This document shows positions 1 through 11,195 of a DNA stretch of 64,000 bases, in pieces. The notes beneath the pieces are model-generated. The model was not told the origin of the DNA. It saw only the letters and a list, made by a program, of their open reading frames with translations, and made no database searches. The stretch is taken from NCBI GenBank assembly GCA_963457665.1, contig OY735218.1, positions 45,121,158-45,185,157 on the forward strand. The letters are read 5' to 3'. Each line of letters opens with the position of its first letter. Position 1 is the stretch's first letter. Source of the DNA: Thysanoteuthis rhombus. Its lineage: Eukaryota > Mollusca > Cephalopoda > Oegopsida > Thysanoteuthidae. Made by a program: the position numbers and the translations under genes.

Positions 1-105
1 AATGGTATGGCTATTACCGATACTACGTATTTCAAAAACAATAAATACAGTACTGAGACCAAAAGAGAATCAAGGGTAGGTTTACTTGTTAGATTTGGAT
101 CATAC

Positions 106-198
106 AGCTCTCCTAGGTCAGTGGATAAAAGTTTATGCTTCAGTCAACCAACCATCCATTGGGCAAAAGGGACGTGAGTTCAAGTCTCACCGAGAGCT
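106..198 (+). repeat. tRNA-like sequence, probable tRNA-derived SINE head or tRNA pseudogene
   Basis: A 7-nt stretch at 106-112 (AGCTCTC) is exactly complementary to 192-198 (GAGAGCT), as in an acceptor stem. A perfect T-arm lies at 174-190: GTGAG, a 7-nt loop TTCAAGT, then CTCAC. An A-box-like TAGGTCAGTGG follows the 5' acceptor strand. The D-arm and anticodon loop do not fold convincingly (no T at position 33), there is one extra base before the 3' acceptor strand, and 93 nt is long for a tRNA. I infer a degenerate tRNA or SINE head rather than a working tRNA. Confidence 0.4.
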
Positions 199-1129
199 AA
201 TCCTTTATTTCCTATCCGTGCTGTTTATTCACTGTCGTGAATTGATGACTGAATAAAGTTCCGATAAAAAGCAATGAAAAATTGGGATGAAGATATTGTA
301 GTCAAAAATGAGTAATAATGGTTGAAAACACTTCATCAAATAAAAAATAAATAGAGATAAAAAAAAACAATATAAGTAACTAAAAAATAACATGAAAGAA
401 AATGCTAATAAAATTTAATGATAATGGTTAAGAATGCTTCATCTGATGAAAAATAAAGATCACATTGCGATTAAAGTGAAAATTGCTGGGTATCACTCCC
501 ACTACTACCATTGAGACATCACTTCCTATTTCTCAATTTTTTGATGCTCGGAACAACAACGAGAACAGACGAGAGTCTGTTGTCTATTTCAGCATGATCA
601 TAAATAGTAAGAGTGTATTGAGTATCAGTCACTTTGGAGAGCGAACAATGAAGAGTTAATGCGTAACCCTGTATACGACGGTGGCAGTATACTAAAAAAA
701 TACTTCAGTGCTCGATGTTATGCTGGCTTCAATCGTCCCGAGGTTTTTCAGAATATTTAATGCAAATGCTACTGCAAGTCCTGTTTTGTCTTAAAATACA
801 TCTCTTGAATAAATAATCGGGAAAAAAAAATGAAAGCGAAGTCAAGATCAGACCTACAAGTATGCCGAACAATTGCTTCATGCTATTCAACCTCCATTGA
901 AATAATAAAAAGAGAAAATAAAATTGAAGAACCTGGCTGAAACTCACATGTGCAATAATTGCCCACTAAATATTGCCTCGTGCTCAGTGAGGTTCTTCAG
1001 ATCTTAGTCCGTCTTAATCATCTTGCATCGACCAATTAGTATTGGCTGAAAGGATATCTCAAGGGAAATTTCTCTATTTCTCGGTCTCCTCTTAATTTGA
1101 CATTTAATCGGAGAGTGATTTAAAAGAAT
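199..1129. other. A+T-rich stretch with no recognisable gene
   Basis: Only short chance frames and simple A-rich runs are visible. I see no protein-family motif or RNA fold. Part of it may be the body of the SINE-like element that starts at 106, but no boundary or tail could be recognised. Confidence 0.4.
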
Positions 1130-2230
1130 TTGTAGATTTTAACGAAGGCAATGGAAACAATGATTGTCATGGAGCCGTTGACTGGAAGAATTTTCCCCTG
1201 TGTTTTCTTATTCAGGCAGTGAATCATGTAAAGATCTGAAACCATTTGTAAATGGTGATGAGAGCAACAGAAGCAAAAATTACGTCGCGGCTGACGAGAT
1301 ACCCCAGGGGAGACAATTGTAAACGAATACCAATTCATCAACACAAAGAAAAAAGTCAACGACTTAATGTACAAGGATGACCTAAGATTGTTTGCAAAGT
1401 AATAATAAGAAAAACAAAAGTAAAACAAAACTGGAAACGTTGATCAAAAACAGTGAAGAACTAAAACAATGACAGAATAGAGTTCGGTATATAAAACTGT
1501 GCATTAGAAATGAATCTCCGGATTGCTCATGACTATTGAGGGGATCAAACTAGACAACAATTAGAGAATAACTACAAAATATCGCTATACATATACATAT
1601 CAAAGAGTGCTTGGTGGCGACTCAATAATGCAAGAGGAAATTAACAAAAAAAGGAGTGTCTTTGGGGGATAATACGAATTTTTGTAACAAAACTAAACGC
1701 CAGAAATCTGATAAAACAGATCTATATGAACGCACAAGTAAAACTGTGGTACACAACACCCTTCCTATGCTGGAGAAAAGAAGAATAGAAATCGATGAAT
1801 TGCCGGACCAGGAAATCAAAACCCATAAACCAGGCTCTACATCCCAGAAATCACACTTGGGGGGGGGCATGGGAAACGGAACAGATGCATCAGGACTAAT
1901 TACATTGAACAGAAAATTTAGAAAAATCCCAAACCAGAAATTGCTGCCCCTGTAGAGAGGATGACATCTTTAGAGAATACAAAAGGCTTGTTAGAAAGGG
2001 ATACAAAAAAACAGGCATACACTGAAAGCTTTGGTTCGAACAAACACATTTTATCAGTACAAACTAAATAAAATTAGAATTAATTAGAAAGTCGAGGAAG
2101 ATTTGAGACTAACTAGAGCAGTGTTGCTGGAATTTGTGAAGATACTAAGAAAGATTCAAGATATTTAAAGAAACTTGCTAACAATCAATCTCTACTATAA
2201 GTGCCTGACATCTGGAGTGAATATGCAAAT
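1130..2230 (+). pseudogene. Decayed R4/Dong-type retrotransposon, RT motif C to connector region
   Basis: The clearest part is at about 1322-1400. It reads NTKKKVNDLMYKDDLRLF in one frame, the equivalent of KTKGKVNHLMYMDDIKLF in the better copy at 3507-5236. Further along (about 1590-1640) is a relic of the YLGVLECDTI block, and about 1740-1830 matches the block around RYTGPFLGWTKEELQ, with several stops and frameshifts. The zinc knuckle and endonuclease are missing or unreadable. A short TAA-rich tract (about 2236-2258) closes it, as expected for this family. The 5' edge is uncertain; nothing before 1130 matches. Confidence 0.55.
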
Positions 2231-2248
2231 GCATTAATAATAATGATA

Positions 2249-2450
2249 ATAATAATAAAAATGGAAATTGAGATCACAAAAATATGGCAACCCAAGACTG
2301 TAATAATACCTGTTGTTATAAGAGCCCAAGGTCATAAAAGTGTTCTGACAAATATATTTAGATAGAATACCAGGAAACTTAAGCATCTGTGAGATACAGA
2401 AAATTATCCTCACAGGCACTGCCGATACCCTCCATAAAGCACTGTCCATT
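2249..2450 (+). pseudogene. Fragment of the C-terminal end of an R4-like retrotransposon ORF
   Basis: A short frame reads KIWQPKTVIIPVVIRAQGH, which resembles the MKTRVVPVIVGALGTV block close to the C-terminus of R4-like ORFs in this window. The rest is broken by stops. It differs enough from the main family here that it may come from a related family. It lies between two other R4 remnants, next to a TAA-rich tract. Confidence 0.4.
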
Positions 2451-2484
2451 TAAATATTTTCTGTCATGCTGATATTTATTTTTG

Positions 2485-3476
2485 TATGAATGAAAAAAAA
2501 TACCAACGCATATCCAGTCATAATGGAGCTCAACAACCTAATCTATGCTGGAGCAAAAATGGTAACAGACCTCTTTACAACACAAGAAGGAACCCCAAAT
2601 AACAGGAACAAAAGGCCCAACTGGGAAACAAGATTGGAAAGACAGATCTCCAAACTTCAAAGAGATGAAGGACTACTGAGAAATTCACCATACGTGAATA
2701 GACCGCCACAATGGGACAAATACGGAGACAAAAAAGTGTTCCTGCGGCAGTGGAAGAGATACACTAAAGAAAACTAACCCCAAAAAGCAAGACTGAAGAG
2801 ATATAGACAAAGGACCGACGAATACACACAGTATCGCACATTCCAAAACAACGAAAGAAAGTTTTACCGGGATCTGAACAGAGATAGAGAACAAAACATA
2901 AAGCCGGATACTGCAGAGGCAAAAAACAAACTCTGTAACGGCAAATGAAAAAATACTCGAAAAGACACAACTAAGCCTCGAAATGGTTTGATCGCATGAA
3001 AAGAGGACACGGAAAAGGCAGAATACGGAGAACAAAAACTATGGAATGAAGCCACGTTGAATCTTATCTTGAAAAAATTGCCAACTGCAAAGCACCAGGA
3101 CTTACTGGGATCTACAGATATCGATTTAATTCATCCACTAGCTCCGAAGTTGTTCAAATGAAGACGAGGTCCCAGAATGGATATTCGAATGCCTCAGAAT
3201 AATCAAGATCAGTGAACCAGTGATTAGATTCATAGCTAACTCTGTGAAAAACTGGAAAGTAGGCTTGACAACTGCGGGAGAAAACCTAGCAGAGGTAGTT
3301 ATAAAAAAGGGTAATCTTTCAGTCAACTACCTAATGTACATGGACGGCATAAAACTATTTGCAGAGCAATGCTGTGAACTGTGAGAATTGTGAAGAGGAG
3401 AACTGGAGACTTGAGACTTGCTGTCACTCAGTTCCAAGTAATGACCACCAGGCAACTGATGTAAAAATGCAAAATG
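2485..3476 (+). pseudogene. R4/Dong-type retrotransposon with large internal deletions
   Basis: The first part (2490-2777, 95 codons open) encodes the ORF region before the RT, including LNNLIYAGAKMVTDLF. The same region is at 37,150-37,320. About 3076-3160 holds a degenerate start of the RT (KAPGLTGIYRYRF, the equivalent of APGPDGIHGYWF). About 3330-3370 holds a mutated motif C (LMYMDGIKLFAE, with D to G in the catalytic pair). The sequence then jumps directly to the family's 3' tail (about 3400-3470), so most of the RT and the whole endonuclease are deleted. It ends at the TAA/TTA repeat at 3477. The element is dead. Confidence 0.6.
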
Positions 3477-3506
3477 ATATTATTATTATTATTATTATTA
3501 TTATTT
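3477..3506. repeat. (TAA/TTA)n repeat between two R4 insertions
   Basis: About ten copies of ATT on the + strand. A plus-strand R4 remnant ends on its left side, and the 3' tail of a minus-strand R4 copy begins at 3507. Dong-type elements are known to insert in TAA repeats. Confidence 0.8.
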
Positions 3507-5236
3507 GGAATCTCACACCAGTTGCCTGGTGGTAACCGCTGGAGTTTGAGTGACAGCAAGTCTCCTCAAGTCTCCAGCCCTCCTCTCCTAGTACTCATAG
3601 GTCGCAGTAATTCTACGATTTACAGTTTCACACCGGTTGCCCAGTGGTTATCGCTGAAGGCTGAGTGACAATAAGTCTCCTCAGGTCTTCAGCTAACGTC
3701 TCCTCTCTCTTTCGCATATCATGACAGAGCTACGATTCGTTGCAGTCCTTATATCTCTAGCACCTTCCTCAGTATCTGTGCAGTTCCCAGTAGTGCTGTG
3801 GTCTGTACGGTCTCTATCCTCCTCCTAATCCCGATCTCCTCCAGTCTCTCCCTCAGCGTTTTGAGGACAGTTCCTAGTGCTCCCACTATGACCGGTACTA
3901 CCCTGGTTTTCATGTTCCACATTTTCTTTAACTCCCTTGCTAGGTCCTGGTATTTTTCCCTTTTTTCACCCTCCTTCTTTTTTACTCTATGGTCTGCAGG
4001 TACAGCAACGTCTACTATTTGGCAGGCCTTCCTTTTTTTGTCTACTATTACTAAGTCCGGCCTTCTTGCCTGGATGAGGTGGTCAGTTTGGATGTCAAAG
4101 TCCCACAGTAGTTTGTGGTTGTCATTCTCCAAAACTGCCCCTGGCTTGTGCTGGTACCACTTTTCCCCATGGTTGAATCCCATTTGTTTACTTAGTTCCC
4201 AGTGTATCATCGTTGCTACTCTATCGTGTCTATGCTTATACTCCTTCTGGGCGAGTTGGCTACATTCACTAGTTATGTGGTTTACTGTCTCATCTCTTTC
4301 ACCGCACATGCGGCATTTGCTGTTTGTCTGTGTTCTGTCGATTTTTGCTTTTATGTAGTTTGTCCTTATGCTTTTGTTTTGGGCTGCCATGATGAGCGAT
4401 TCTGTTTCTCTCTTAAGGTTTCCCTTTCGTAACCATGTCCATGATTTCTCGTCTGCTTTATCTTTTATCTGTCTTTTAAACTCTCCGTACAATTTTTTCC
4501 CTTCCCATTTTTCTTTTCTAGTTTGCTGTACTGTTCCATTGTTTTCTACTTTATTGTTTGTTGCACTATCCCTCGCGCTCTTTATGATTTCTTCACTATT
4601 TGTTTGCACATATCTATCTAGGACTACTTTAGCTCTCTGGACACAATCTTCTATGCTGATGAGCCCCCTACCACCTTCTTTTCTCTTAACGTATAGCCTA
4701 TCTGTATCATCCCTAGGGTGTAATGCTTTATGCATCGTCATAAGTTTCCTTGTTCGCCTATCCATTGATTGGAGCTCTTCCTTTGTCCATCCTAGGAATG
4801 GTCCTGTATACCTAACTACTGACACAGCCCAGGTGTACATTCCTTTTATTAGATTTCTGCTATTTAATTTGGTTTCTAATATTTTCCTTATCCTTCTGAG
4901 GTATTCTCTCGTAATTTTCTCCTTCATCTCTTCCCGTTTTATCGTGTCACATTCAAGGACACCTAGGTACTTGTATCGGTCTTGTGCAGTCAATGCCCTA
5001 ATCTTGTTGTTGTCCGGAAGTTCTATTCCTTCAGTCATTGAAAGCCTTCCTTTATGCATCACCATGATTGCGCATTTTTCTATCCCAAACTCCATTCCTA
5101 TGTCCTCACTATATTCCCTTACTTCGTTGAACAGAGTCTCAAGCTCTCCCCTGTTTTTTGCAAACAATTTAATATCGTCCATGTACATTAAGTGGTTGAC
5201 CTTTCCTTTTGTTTTATAGAAGTGGTATCCTTTGCT
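3507..5236 (-). mobile_element. 5'-truncated R4/Dong-type non-LTR retrotransposon
   Basis: This is the best-preserved R4-type copy in the window. Its 3' end (3507-3748) is the family tail, with two hairpin-bearing repeats next to the TTA repeat. Its 5' end stops at about 5236, inside the RT domain just before motif C, and abuts a second TTA repeat (5237-5263). TAA-type repeats on both sides fit insertion into a TAA microsatellite, which is the known habit of Dong. Truncation at the 5' end is typical of incomplete target-primed reverse transcription. Confidence 0.8.
3749..5236 (-). pseudogene. R4-type ORF, C-terminal part: end of RT, zinc knuckle, restriction-like endonuclease
   Basis: The frame is open for 479 codons from the first ATG at 5188 and continues upstream without a stop to the truncation point (GYHFYKTKGKVNHL precedes that Met). 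The YMDD catalytic motif is at residues 2-5 counted from that Met. YKYLGVLE (about 72-79) is the next conserved RT block. A CCHC knuckle is at C292, C295, H304 and C309. The restriction-like endonuclease follows with PD at 377-378 and D393, a PD-X14-D spacing that fits R2/R4-type enzymes. An intact protein would nick DNA and prime reverse transcription. Here the N-terminus and most of the RT are absent, so the frame cannot work, yet it carries no stop. That points to a recent insertion. Confidence 0.8.
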
Positions 5237-5263
5237 ATTATTATTATTATTATTATTATTATT
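5237..5263. repeat. (TTA)n repeat at R4 junction
   Basis: About eight ATT units. The repeat separates the 5' end of the minus-strand R4 copy at 3507-5236 from the 3' tail of the next minus-strand copy. Confidence 0.8.
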
Positions 5264-6440
5264 TACATTTTCACACTAGTTACCTGGTGTTCACAACTGG
5301 AGACTGAGTGATAGCAGGTATTGGGACCTTTGTTGCATACTGTTATAGCTCACGGTAGTGCTGTGGATTAAGGATCCCCACCAGCTGCTTGATGTTTATT
5401 GCTGAAAGTTGAGTGAGAGTTAGCCTCCTCAGGTTTTAAGCCTTCCTTACCTATCAAAGTAGCCCAGTGGTTTGTACTGTCTCTACCATGCCCTTTTCTT
5501 GGCTGTCAATCGATTGCAAACAGCTTGGGTTCATATTTCCAGTGCTCAATATTCTGTATTCTAACAGTTCTCAGTAGTGTTGTGATCTGTATAGTTTCAA
5601 TATTTCCTCTCATCGCCAGTCCCTCCACCTGTTACTGGTACTACCCTGACTTTCATGTTCAACACCTTCTTCGGTTCCTTTACCGGGTCCTAGTAAACCT
5701 TTTCACTCTATTTACTCTTTGATTCACAAGCACGGCAACGTCTATCATTTGCAGGTTCTCTTTCTTTTGTCCACGGTTACAAGGTCTGGTCATCCTGCTA
5801 GGATGGGGTGGTCAGTTTGGATGTCAAGGTCCCAGAATAATTTGTAAATCTTATTTTCCAGGATGGTCGAATTCCAGTCGTTTGCTGAGTTCCCCGTGTA
5901 TCAATGTTGCTACCACATCGTTTTTGTACTCACATAGGCGACATTTCCCGTTTGTTTGGGATCTGTCGATTTTCTTTTTTATATGCCATGATGAGCAATT
6001 CTGTTTCTCTCTTCAGGTTTTTTTGCGTAGTCATGTCCATGATCTCTCGTCTGCGACGTTTTGTATTCGTTTTTTGAACTCCCCGTGTAGTATTTTTCTT
6101 TACTCATTTGGTCTTCCCTTTTTGCTGTAATGCTATTTCGTTTGCTTCTTTTGTTATTCTTCGTTGCACTGCTCCGGGCAATAATGACTCCCCTTTTTTG
6201 CTTGAACATACTTTTCTGATCCAGTTTTGGCCTTTTGGATACTGATGAGTCCTTAACCATTTTCTTTCCTATTCACATACACTGTGTGTCATCTCAGGAT
6301 TGCTCAGTTTTGCGCTTTCATAAGCTTTTACGTTCGCTGGTCCATTATTAGAGTTCTTCCTTCGTCCAACGAAGAAATAGACCGGTGTATCTAGCTACCA
6401 ATACAGCGCATGTGTTAATTTATCTTATCAGATTTTTATT
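5264..6440 (-). pseudogene. Strongly decayed R4/Dong-type copy, 5'-truncated
   Basis: The 3' tail (about 5270-5480) keeps the order of the family tail with many substitutions. About 5560-6430 (read on the minus strand) runs backwards through the C-terminal block, the endonuclease, the knuckle region and the RYTGPFLGWTKEE block. Every block is recognisable only by comparison with 3507-5236 and is broken by stops and frameshifts. It ends at a short ATT repeat (6427-6440). Confidence 0.65.
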
Positions 6441-6990
6441 ATTATTATTTGGAGATAGAGATGGGGCAATAAACAACGTAGCCAGCAAACGCAGTAGATT
6501 AATCAAGATGGAGTACAACAGCAGGCATGACTGTTTAGGAAGGATGATCCTATGGGAATTGTACTAGCCACTGCATTCCAACCATACAAACCATTATTAT
6601 ATACGAAATCTGTCCTAGAAAACAAAACATAAAATCTTCTGGGACTATGAGAATCAATGTATCAGCCATCCAGGTCAGAAGACCGGATGTAGTTTAGTGG
6701 GAAAAAAGAATGTATCAGATTGTGGATTTGGCTGTTCCAGTAGGCCATAGAATAAAATAGAAAGAGAGTGAACAACTAGATAAGTATTTCGATTTCGCCA
6801 GAGAACTGAAAAACAATAGGATATGAAGGTGACAGTAGTACCATTAGTGATTGTTGGCATAGGAACAGTTCCGATAAGCCCAGTAAGGAGGTTGGAGATA
6901 TTATGAATCTAGCGAGGAGCCTAGACAATCATGACAAAAACTCATGAAATCAACTAGAATACTATGGGGAGTCCTGGAGTGTTGCGGAGA
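6441..6990 (+). pseudogene. Decayed R4/Dong-type copy, 5'-truncated in the zinc-knuckle region
   Basis: Just after a short ATT repeat the + strand reads RDGAINNVASKRSRLIKMEY, the equivalent of RDETVNHITSECSQLAQKEY in the good copy, with both knuckle residues lost. Further on are relics of the endonuclease (RRPDVV, then QIVDLAVPVGH) and of the final block. Several stops interrupt the frame. It points away from the minus-strand copy on its left, so the two insertions are divergent around the same short repeat. Confidence 0.6.
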
Positions 6991-7089
6991 AAGCAACCAG
7001 TAACTATCTATGTGAAAACTCGAGTACATATAATAACGAGGATGCACCTAGAGAGCTCACTCTCTGTCAACGCTGTTGTCAGGAGGAGC

Positions 7090-7570
7090 AATTGTGCATG
7101 GATCCACCCCAAAATTCAATCAGTCATTTTGTAGCCTATTGTCCACCATTCCGTATATTTTCTATGAAATTCCTCGAGGAACTTTCAGATTTCAGACATG
7201 GAATTTTGGCGATATTATGTGGTTGGGCATATAATTGCAACACAGGATGTGAAACTACCCCCAAATTCAATCAGTCTGTGGCCTATTGTTTACCCTGCTA
7301 AAAAATTATGACCATATACAAAAATGTATCAAAAAGAAAAATATCTTAACCAGAAAGTAATTCCTGGATCTTCTCTCAAATTTAACAACCTCTTCCTTAT
7401 GCCATTGTCCACCAATCCAAAGAATTTCTTCGAAACCTATCCCGTACTTTTTGAGATGTCATGTGGACAAACAGACGGACAAACTGAAAGATGGACGGAC
7501 GGACAGAGAGACACGACTGAATACAAATACCTCTTCAAATTCGTTGGCAGAGGTAATCAAAAGATGGAGT
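7090..7570 (+). repeat. Dispersed repeat with a GGACAGACGG-type end (family A)
   Basis: A second copy lies inverted at 14,290-14,480. Shared landmarks are GGATCCACCCCAAAATTC-like and TATGAAATTCCT-like segments, a tract of repeated GGAC(A/G)GAC units, and TTCGTTGGCAGAG near the end. It has no coding potential. Internal duplication is visible here: ACCCCAAAATTCAATCAGTC recurs as ACCCCCAAATTCAATCAGTC about 145 nt later. I infer a non-autonomous element or SINE-like repeat; I cannot name it. Confidence 0.5.
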
Positions 7571-7734
7571 GTGATGATGATGATAATTGTTGCAGGGATT
7601 GTCCAAGAACTGAAGTGAAAATAACTGTTCAATTAATCTTAATAACACACCATTATGGGATTGGAATTACCTGTCATTTGCACTGAACTATTTTCGATCG
7701 AGAATCCGAAAATTTCCCACTTTTGTTGCTTTGA

Positions 7735-8015
7735 TTACGTTTCTTCCTTTCCTTTCTTGCTATCTTCTTTCATTTTCAAAACCGTCCTTTGTTTATTTTT
7801 ATTTTATTTTCAAATTTTCTGTTTCCACCAAATTCTTTCTTCTGTCGACTCCCATTCGTTATTTTACATTACAAACTTCCTACGTTCCAATTTGTATGTT
7901 TTTCTCTTCATCTTATTCTTCATTTCTTTTTTCCATTATGTTTTTTCGTTTATTTATTCTTCATAGAATTCGTTTAGTTTTTCGGTTTATTCATTTCTCT
8001 TTATATCAGAAACTG
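7735..8015. repeat. Pyrimidine-rich tract
   Basis: The + strand is dominated by T and C for about 280 nt in short irregular runs of TTTC, TTCC and TTTT. No gene is seen. Confidence 0.6.
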
Positions 8016-8164
8016 TCTACCAATACTGTCATCAAAACAGTCAACATAGGTCTCTTCAGTTTTTAAGCTAGTCTGGATGGATGGCTGTTTATTTATGTAT
8101 TATGCAAACTAATGGAACGAAAGGACTGAAAATATCAACATTTACACCTAATCATGTCTAAAAA

Positions 8165-8393
8165 AAACTTTTTTTTTACCCCCCACAGGTTTTAGTTGGG
8201 GGTTATTTTGACAATATAGATTGGTTTTGAAAATTCAGACATTTTTAGATCAATGTACAACAAAGGGCTAGAGAAGTAACTTATCGATTGATCACTCCTT
8301 TTTTTCAATTTTAATTGATCATCCGAGTGCATTATGCTGTCAAAAGACGTTAGTCTGGTGACGGTTACTAATGAGCAACCAACTAGATCTGTT
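8165..8393 (+). repeat. Dispersed repeat family B, copy 1
   Basis: The core at 8257-8393 is matched at 11,636-11,740 and, inverted, at 13,200-13,340. Shared features are AGAGAAGTAACTTAT, TTGATCAC followed by T-rich sequence, TTTTAATTGATCA and a GCATGCTGCCAA-like segment (ATTATGCTGTCAAAA here). The repeated TGATCA motifs on either side of a T-rich middle make it partly palindromic. It has no coding capacity. A MITE is possible, but no clear terminal inverted repeats were found. Confidence 0.5.
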
Positions 8394-8394
8394 T

Positions 8395-9000
8395 TCCTTC
8401 CCCGTTGACATGATTTTTCCGTCAGTTTCCTTCCTACCGTCTTCATTTTCTTCATCCCTTCTTTGTTTCTTCCTTCCATCTTTAGTGTCTTCCCACTTTA
8501 ATTCTATTATTCTTTCGTTCCTGACACGTTTTGCTCGTTTTCTAAACTCTTTTCTTTTGCAGATTTTTTTCTTCTTTTTCCTCTTCTTTTGTTTCTGTAC
8601 CTTCATTTTTTCTGCATCAATCGTACTCTTTCTTTATCTTGCACCTTTCATCTTCACATTTGCTCTCTCCCTACTATTTTCTCTTTCTTTACCTCTTTCT
8701 TTCTTCCCCTCTCCTATTCCCCCTTATTGCATCAACTTTCTTCTTTCCTCCGTTTTCATCTCTGTTTTTTTCTTTCTTTTCTTCTTTTGTTTCCCGAATT
8801 TCGTTCTTTCTTTCATTTCCTCAAACATCAACCACCTCCCTCATTTGATCTACGTTATCCCCCCACCACCACTCCCACTTTTCATCCATCCAACCTCTAT
8901 TCTTTCCTTCACCATACCATCACACTGTCTTATCCTTCCACCAAATCAACGCCTTTCTTTCTTGCTCCGACTTTCACATCCTAGCACATCTTTTCCTGAT
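8395..9000. repeat. Long polypyrimidine tract
   Basis: About 600 nt of C/T-rich sequence on the + strand. Long open frames across it are compositional only (proteins of F, S, L and P). Confidence 0.65.
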
Positions 9001-9033
9001 TGTTATTATTTCACGGAACTATTTTAGTCTTGT

Positions 9034-9478
9034 ATCATCACCATCATCATCATCATCAGTCTTTTAACGTCCGTCGTTGGACATACACCTTTCACAGGAT
9101 TTGCCACACTGCTCTATCATGGGACTTGCGGAGCCAGTACTTCCTGAACTTGTCTAGCTCGTCTCTCCATCTAATATTCTGCCAGCCTCCCTTCCGCATG
9201 TGATCTCGGGGGATCAATGTCTTGAGTCGTGATGTCCATTGGTTGCCTGCCATTCTCGCAACATAGTCAGCCCACCGCCATTTGAGATTTTTAATGGATT
9301 CTATAATGTCCCTGACTCTTGTCTTTTCTCGGATGTACCGTGCTGTCTTGTGATCTCTCCATGTGAGGCCCAGCTTTATTCTTTCATGTGCACGTTGCAT
9401 GGTTAGGGTCCATGTTTCGGGTCCATAAGTGACTTTGTATAGCTTATTACAATTGAACAAATTTCTGTTTGTGTACAT
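9034..9478 (-). pseudogene. RTE-clade retrotransposon, 3'-terminal fragment
   Basis: A minus-strand frame of 128 codons covers the C-terminal region of an RTE-type ORF. It contains YGPETWTLT, then RDIIESIKNLKWRWADYVAR, then WRDELDKFRKYW, the usual end of this clade's protein after the RT. The frame stops close to the element's end, where CGTTGGACATACACC is followed by a (GAT)n tail (ATC on the + strand, 9034-9058), a typical RTE 3' end. The fragment has neither endonuclease nor RT catalytic region and is 5'-truncated at about 9480. Confidence 0.75.
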
Positions 9479-9489
9479 ACATCACGATT

Positions 9490-10029
9490 ACTCGACAACA
9501 GGCCATTGTACAACGCTGGTATTGCCAGGTATATTCTTCCTGATTGCCCCTACTTTAGGAGACTGTTTGGTCTCGTTCTATATTCAATATATTTCAAGCA
9601 TCTAGTCTAGTTTGTCGTTGAGTAGTTCAAATGCAAATCTAACATTTTATCTTAACCTGCGAATGATTTCTGTTCTTCCGAGCAATAGCTCGGGTTGACA
9701 GTAAAATTTGAGACAGATGAGCTCGGAAAAACTTCTCTTTGCTACTGATCAAGACTACCAGTCGTAAAAGACAATTAAAATTTTTCGCACGGAAATGCTT
9801 TAGCTTGTGATCACCGGCTATTGACAATTCATATTTAATAAGTAATAAGTGAATAAGTAAATAAGGATCTAAATTGAATTAACAGCCAGTTTCGCTTCGC
9901 TCAGACCAGTAATTATCATAATTACTTCCTCGTGAGAAAAAACACGAGGAAAGTAATTTTGGGGAGTTAATTCATTCCATTTAAAGCAACAGAATAGTAA
10001 CTAAATGATATGAAGCAAAGATTTTAACG
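9490..10029. other. No recognisable gene
   Basis: A+T-rich sequence. A small palindrome-like stretch (CCTCGTGAGAAAAAACACGAGG, 9928-9949) could form a hairpin with a 7-bp stem. Nothing else stands out. Confidence 0.4.
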
Positions 10030-10118
10030 ACTAAGATTGAACCAAGGACGCTCACAAATATTCACAGATTCCAAAGGCAGTGCGTTGTCCATTAGTATTG
10101 ATTACTTTACCGAAGCCA
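10030..10118 (-). repeat. tRNA-like (tRNA-Arg-like) SINE head or tRNA pseudogene
   Basis: Read on the minus strand, CTAATGGACAACGCACTGCC resembles the A-box and D-arm of a tRNA-Arg, and GTCCTTGGTTCAATC resembles a T-arm with a B-box, at about the right distance. Acceptor-stem pairing is not convincing. I infer a tRNA-derived short element, with low certainty. Confidence 0.35.
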
Positions 10119-10855
10119 GCAAAAAATGACGGTAGTATTTGAATAATTTCTCAATTGCATTGGACAGGAATACCTGGAAACACTTGCAAGATCTGTTCTT
10201 GGTAACAGCAGGATACGTATAATAGTTTTGCACATTTATTGATAATTTGTACAAAACTGTTATGTCAATCTTTTATGTATGACTAAAATAATTTTATGCA
10301 TTATAGAATTTCATTCTAATGTCGGCAAAAGGTTTGATGTTGAAAATTTTGGGCGAATCGATCAAATAAAAACTTTATTTTGCTGTAAATAAAGATGTAC
10401 ATAAACTTGAGTTATGTAAACAAAAACTAAAAAATATTGAAAGGGTTCAAAACTTCATATACAACATTTGCTCATGTAGTGGTCAGAACAAACGATGTTG
10501 AGATACTGTCTTGTTTGATTTAGTGAGAACTGCGCGTCGTACATATCACCAGCTGGCAGTAGCCAGGATCAGGACAATTTTCTTTTTGTGTATCCTCCGA
10601 ATCGCGTGTATTAGAATGGCGTGTGGTACCAGGCTTTCCAGTGCATGAGAAAGTATCAAAAAACATTTTTGTCGTTCGGCATTTCTTTGTTCAACCAGGA
10701 AAAACCCAAATTTTTCAGGCTTTTGCAAAAATAGAAAAGGAATACGGGAAACTGAAATTAGCATTTGATAGTAATCTGCCTTGACTCAAACAAAAGATAT
10801 AGACGATTGGTATAAGTAGGTTTCCCCCTTCTTTTGATCCATAGATGTCTTGCTT
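10119..10855. other. No recognisable gene
   Basis: A+T-rich sequence with short chance frames only. The 72-codon minus-strand frame at 10,546-10,764 shows no family motif. Confidence 0.35.
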
Positions 10856-10859
10856 GTTT

Positions 10860-11195
10860 CAAACAAATTGGGCTGAAACATGGAATCTGACCAAAATAAA
10901 GGTCTCAAACGACGTACACAGGAGAGAGTCATGCCGTGGAGAGATCACGACAGCACAACATACTATAAAACAGACGGGTGTTAGAAACATCATTGAAACC
11001 AAAAAAAGCTCAAACTGCAATGGGCTGATCATGTTGAAATAATTGTGATGTGATAAGGTGGCGTGACCAACTAGATAGGTCCAGAAAGTAGTGTCTATGC
11101 GCACAATCAATAGGTTAGACGAATCTTCGGGGAAGGTCTGTGTCTGACTACGGATGTCAAAAGGCTGCTGCTGATGATGATGAGATAATCTGCGC
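10860..11195 (+). pseudogene. RTE-clade retrotransposon fragment, decayed
   Basis: The start reads WAETWNLTKIKVSNDVHRRE, followed by TGVRNIIETKKSSNCNGLIM. These are the equivalents of YGPETWTLTMQRAHERIK and TRVRDIIESIKNLKWRWADY in the copy at 9034-9478. A short (GATGAT) tail closes it at about 11,175-11,190. It is 5'-truncated at almost the same protein position as the other copy and broken by a stop and small deletions. Confidence 0.65.

Noticed and set aside
3798..5219. Plus-strand frames of 76-283 codons across 3798-5219
   Set aside because: They are antisense to the R4 ORF. Their hydrophobic look follows from the complement of Lys/Glu-rich codons.
8371..9027. 218-codon Phe/Ser/Leu-rich frame
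   Set aside because: Compositional frame in a polypyrimidine tract; no membrane-protein family features.
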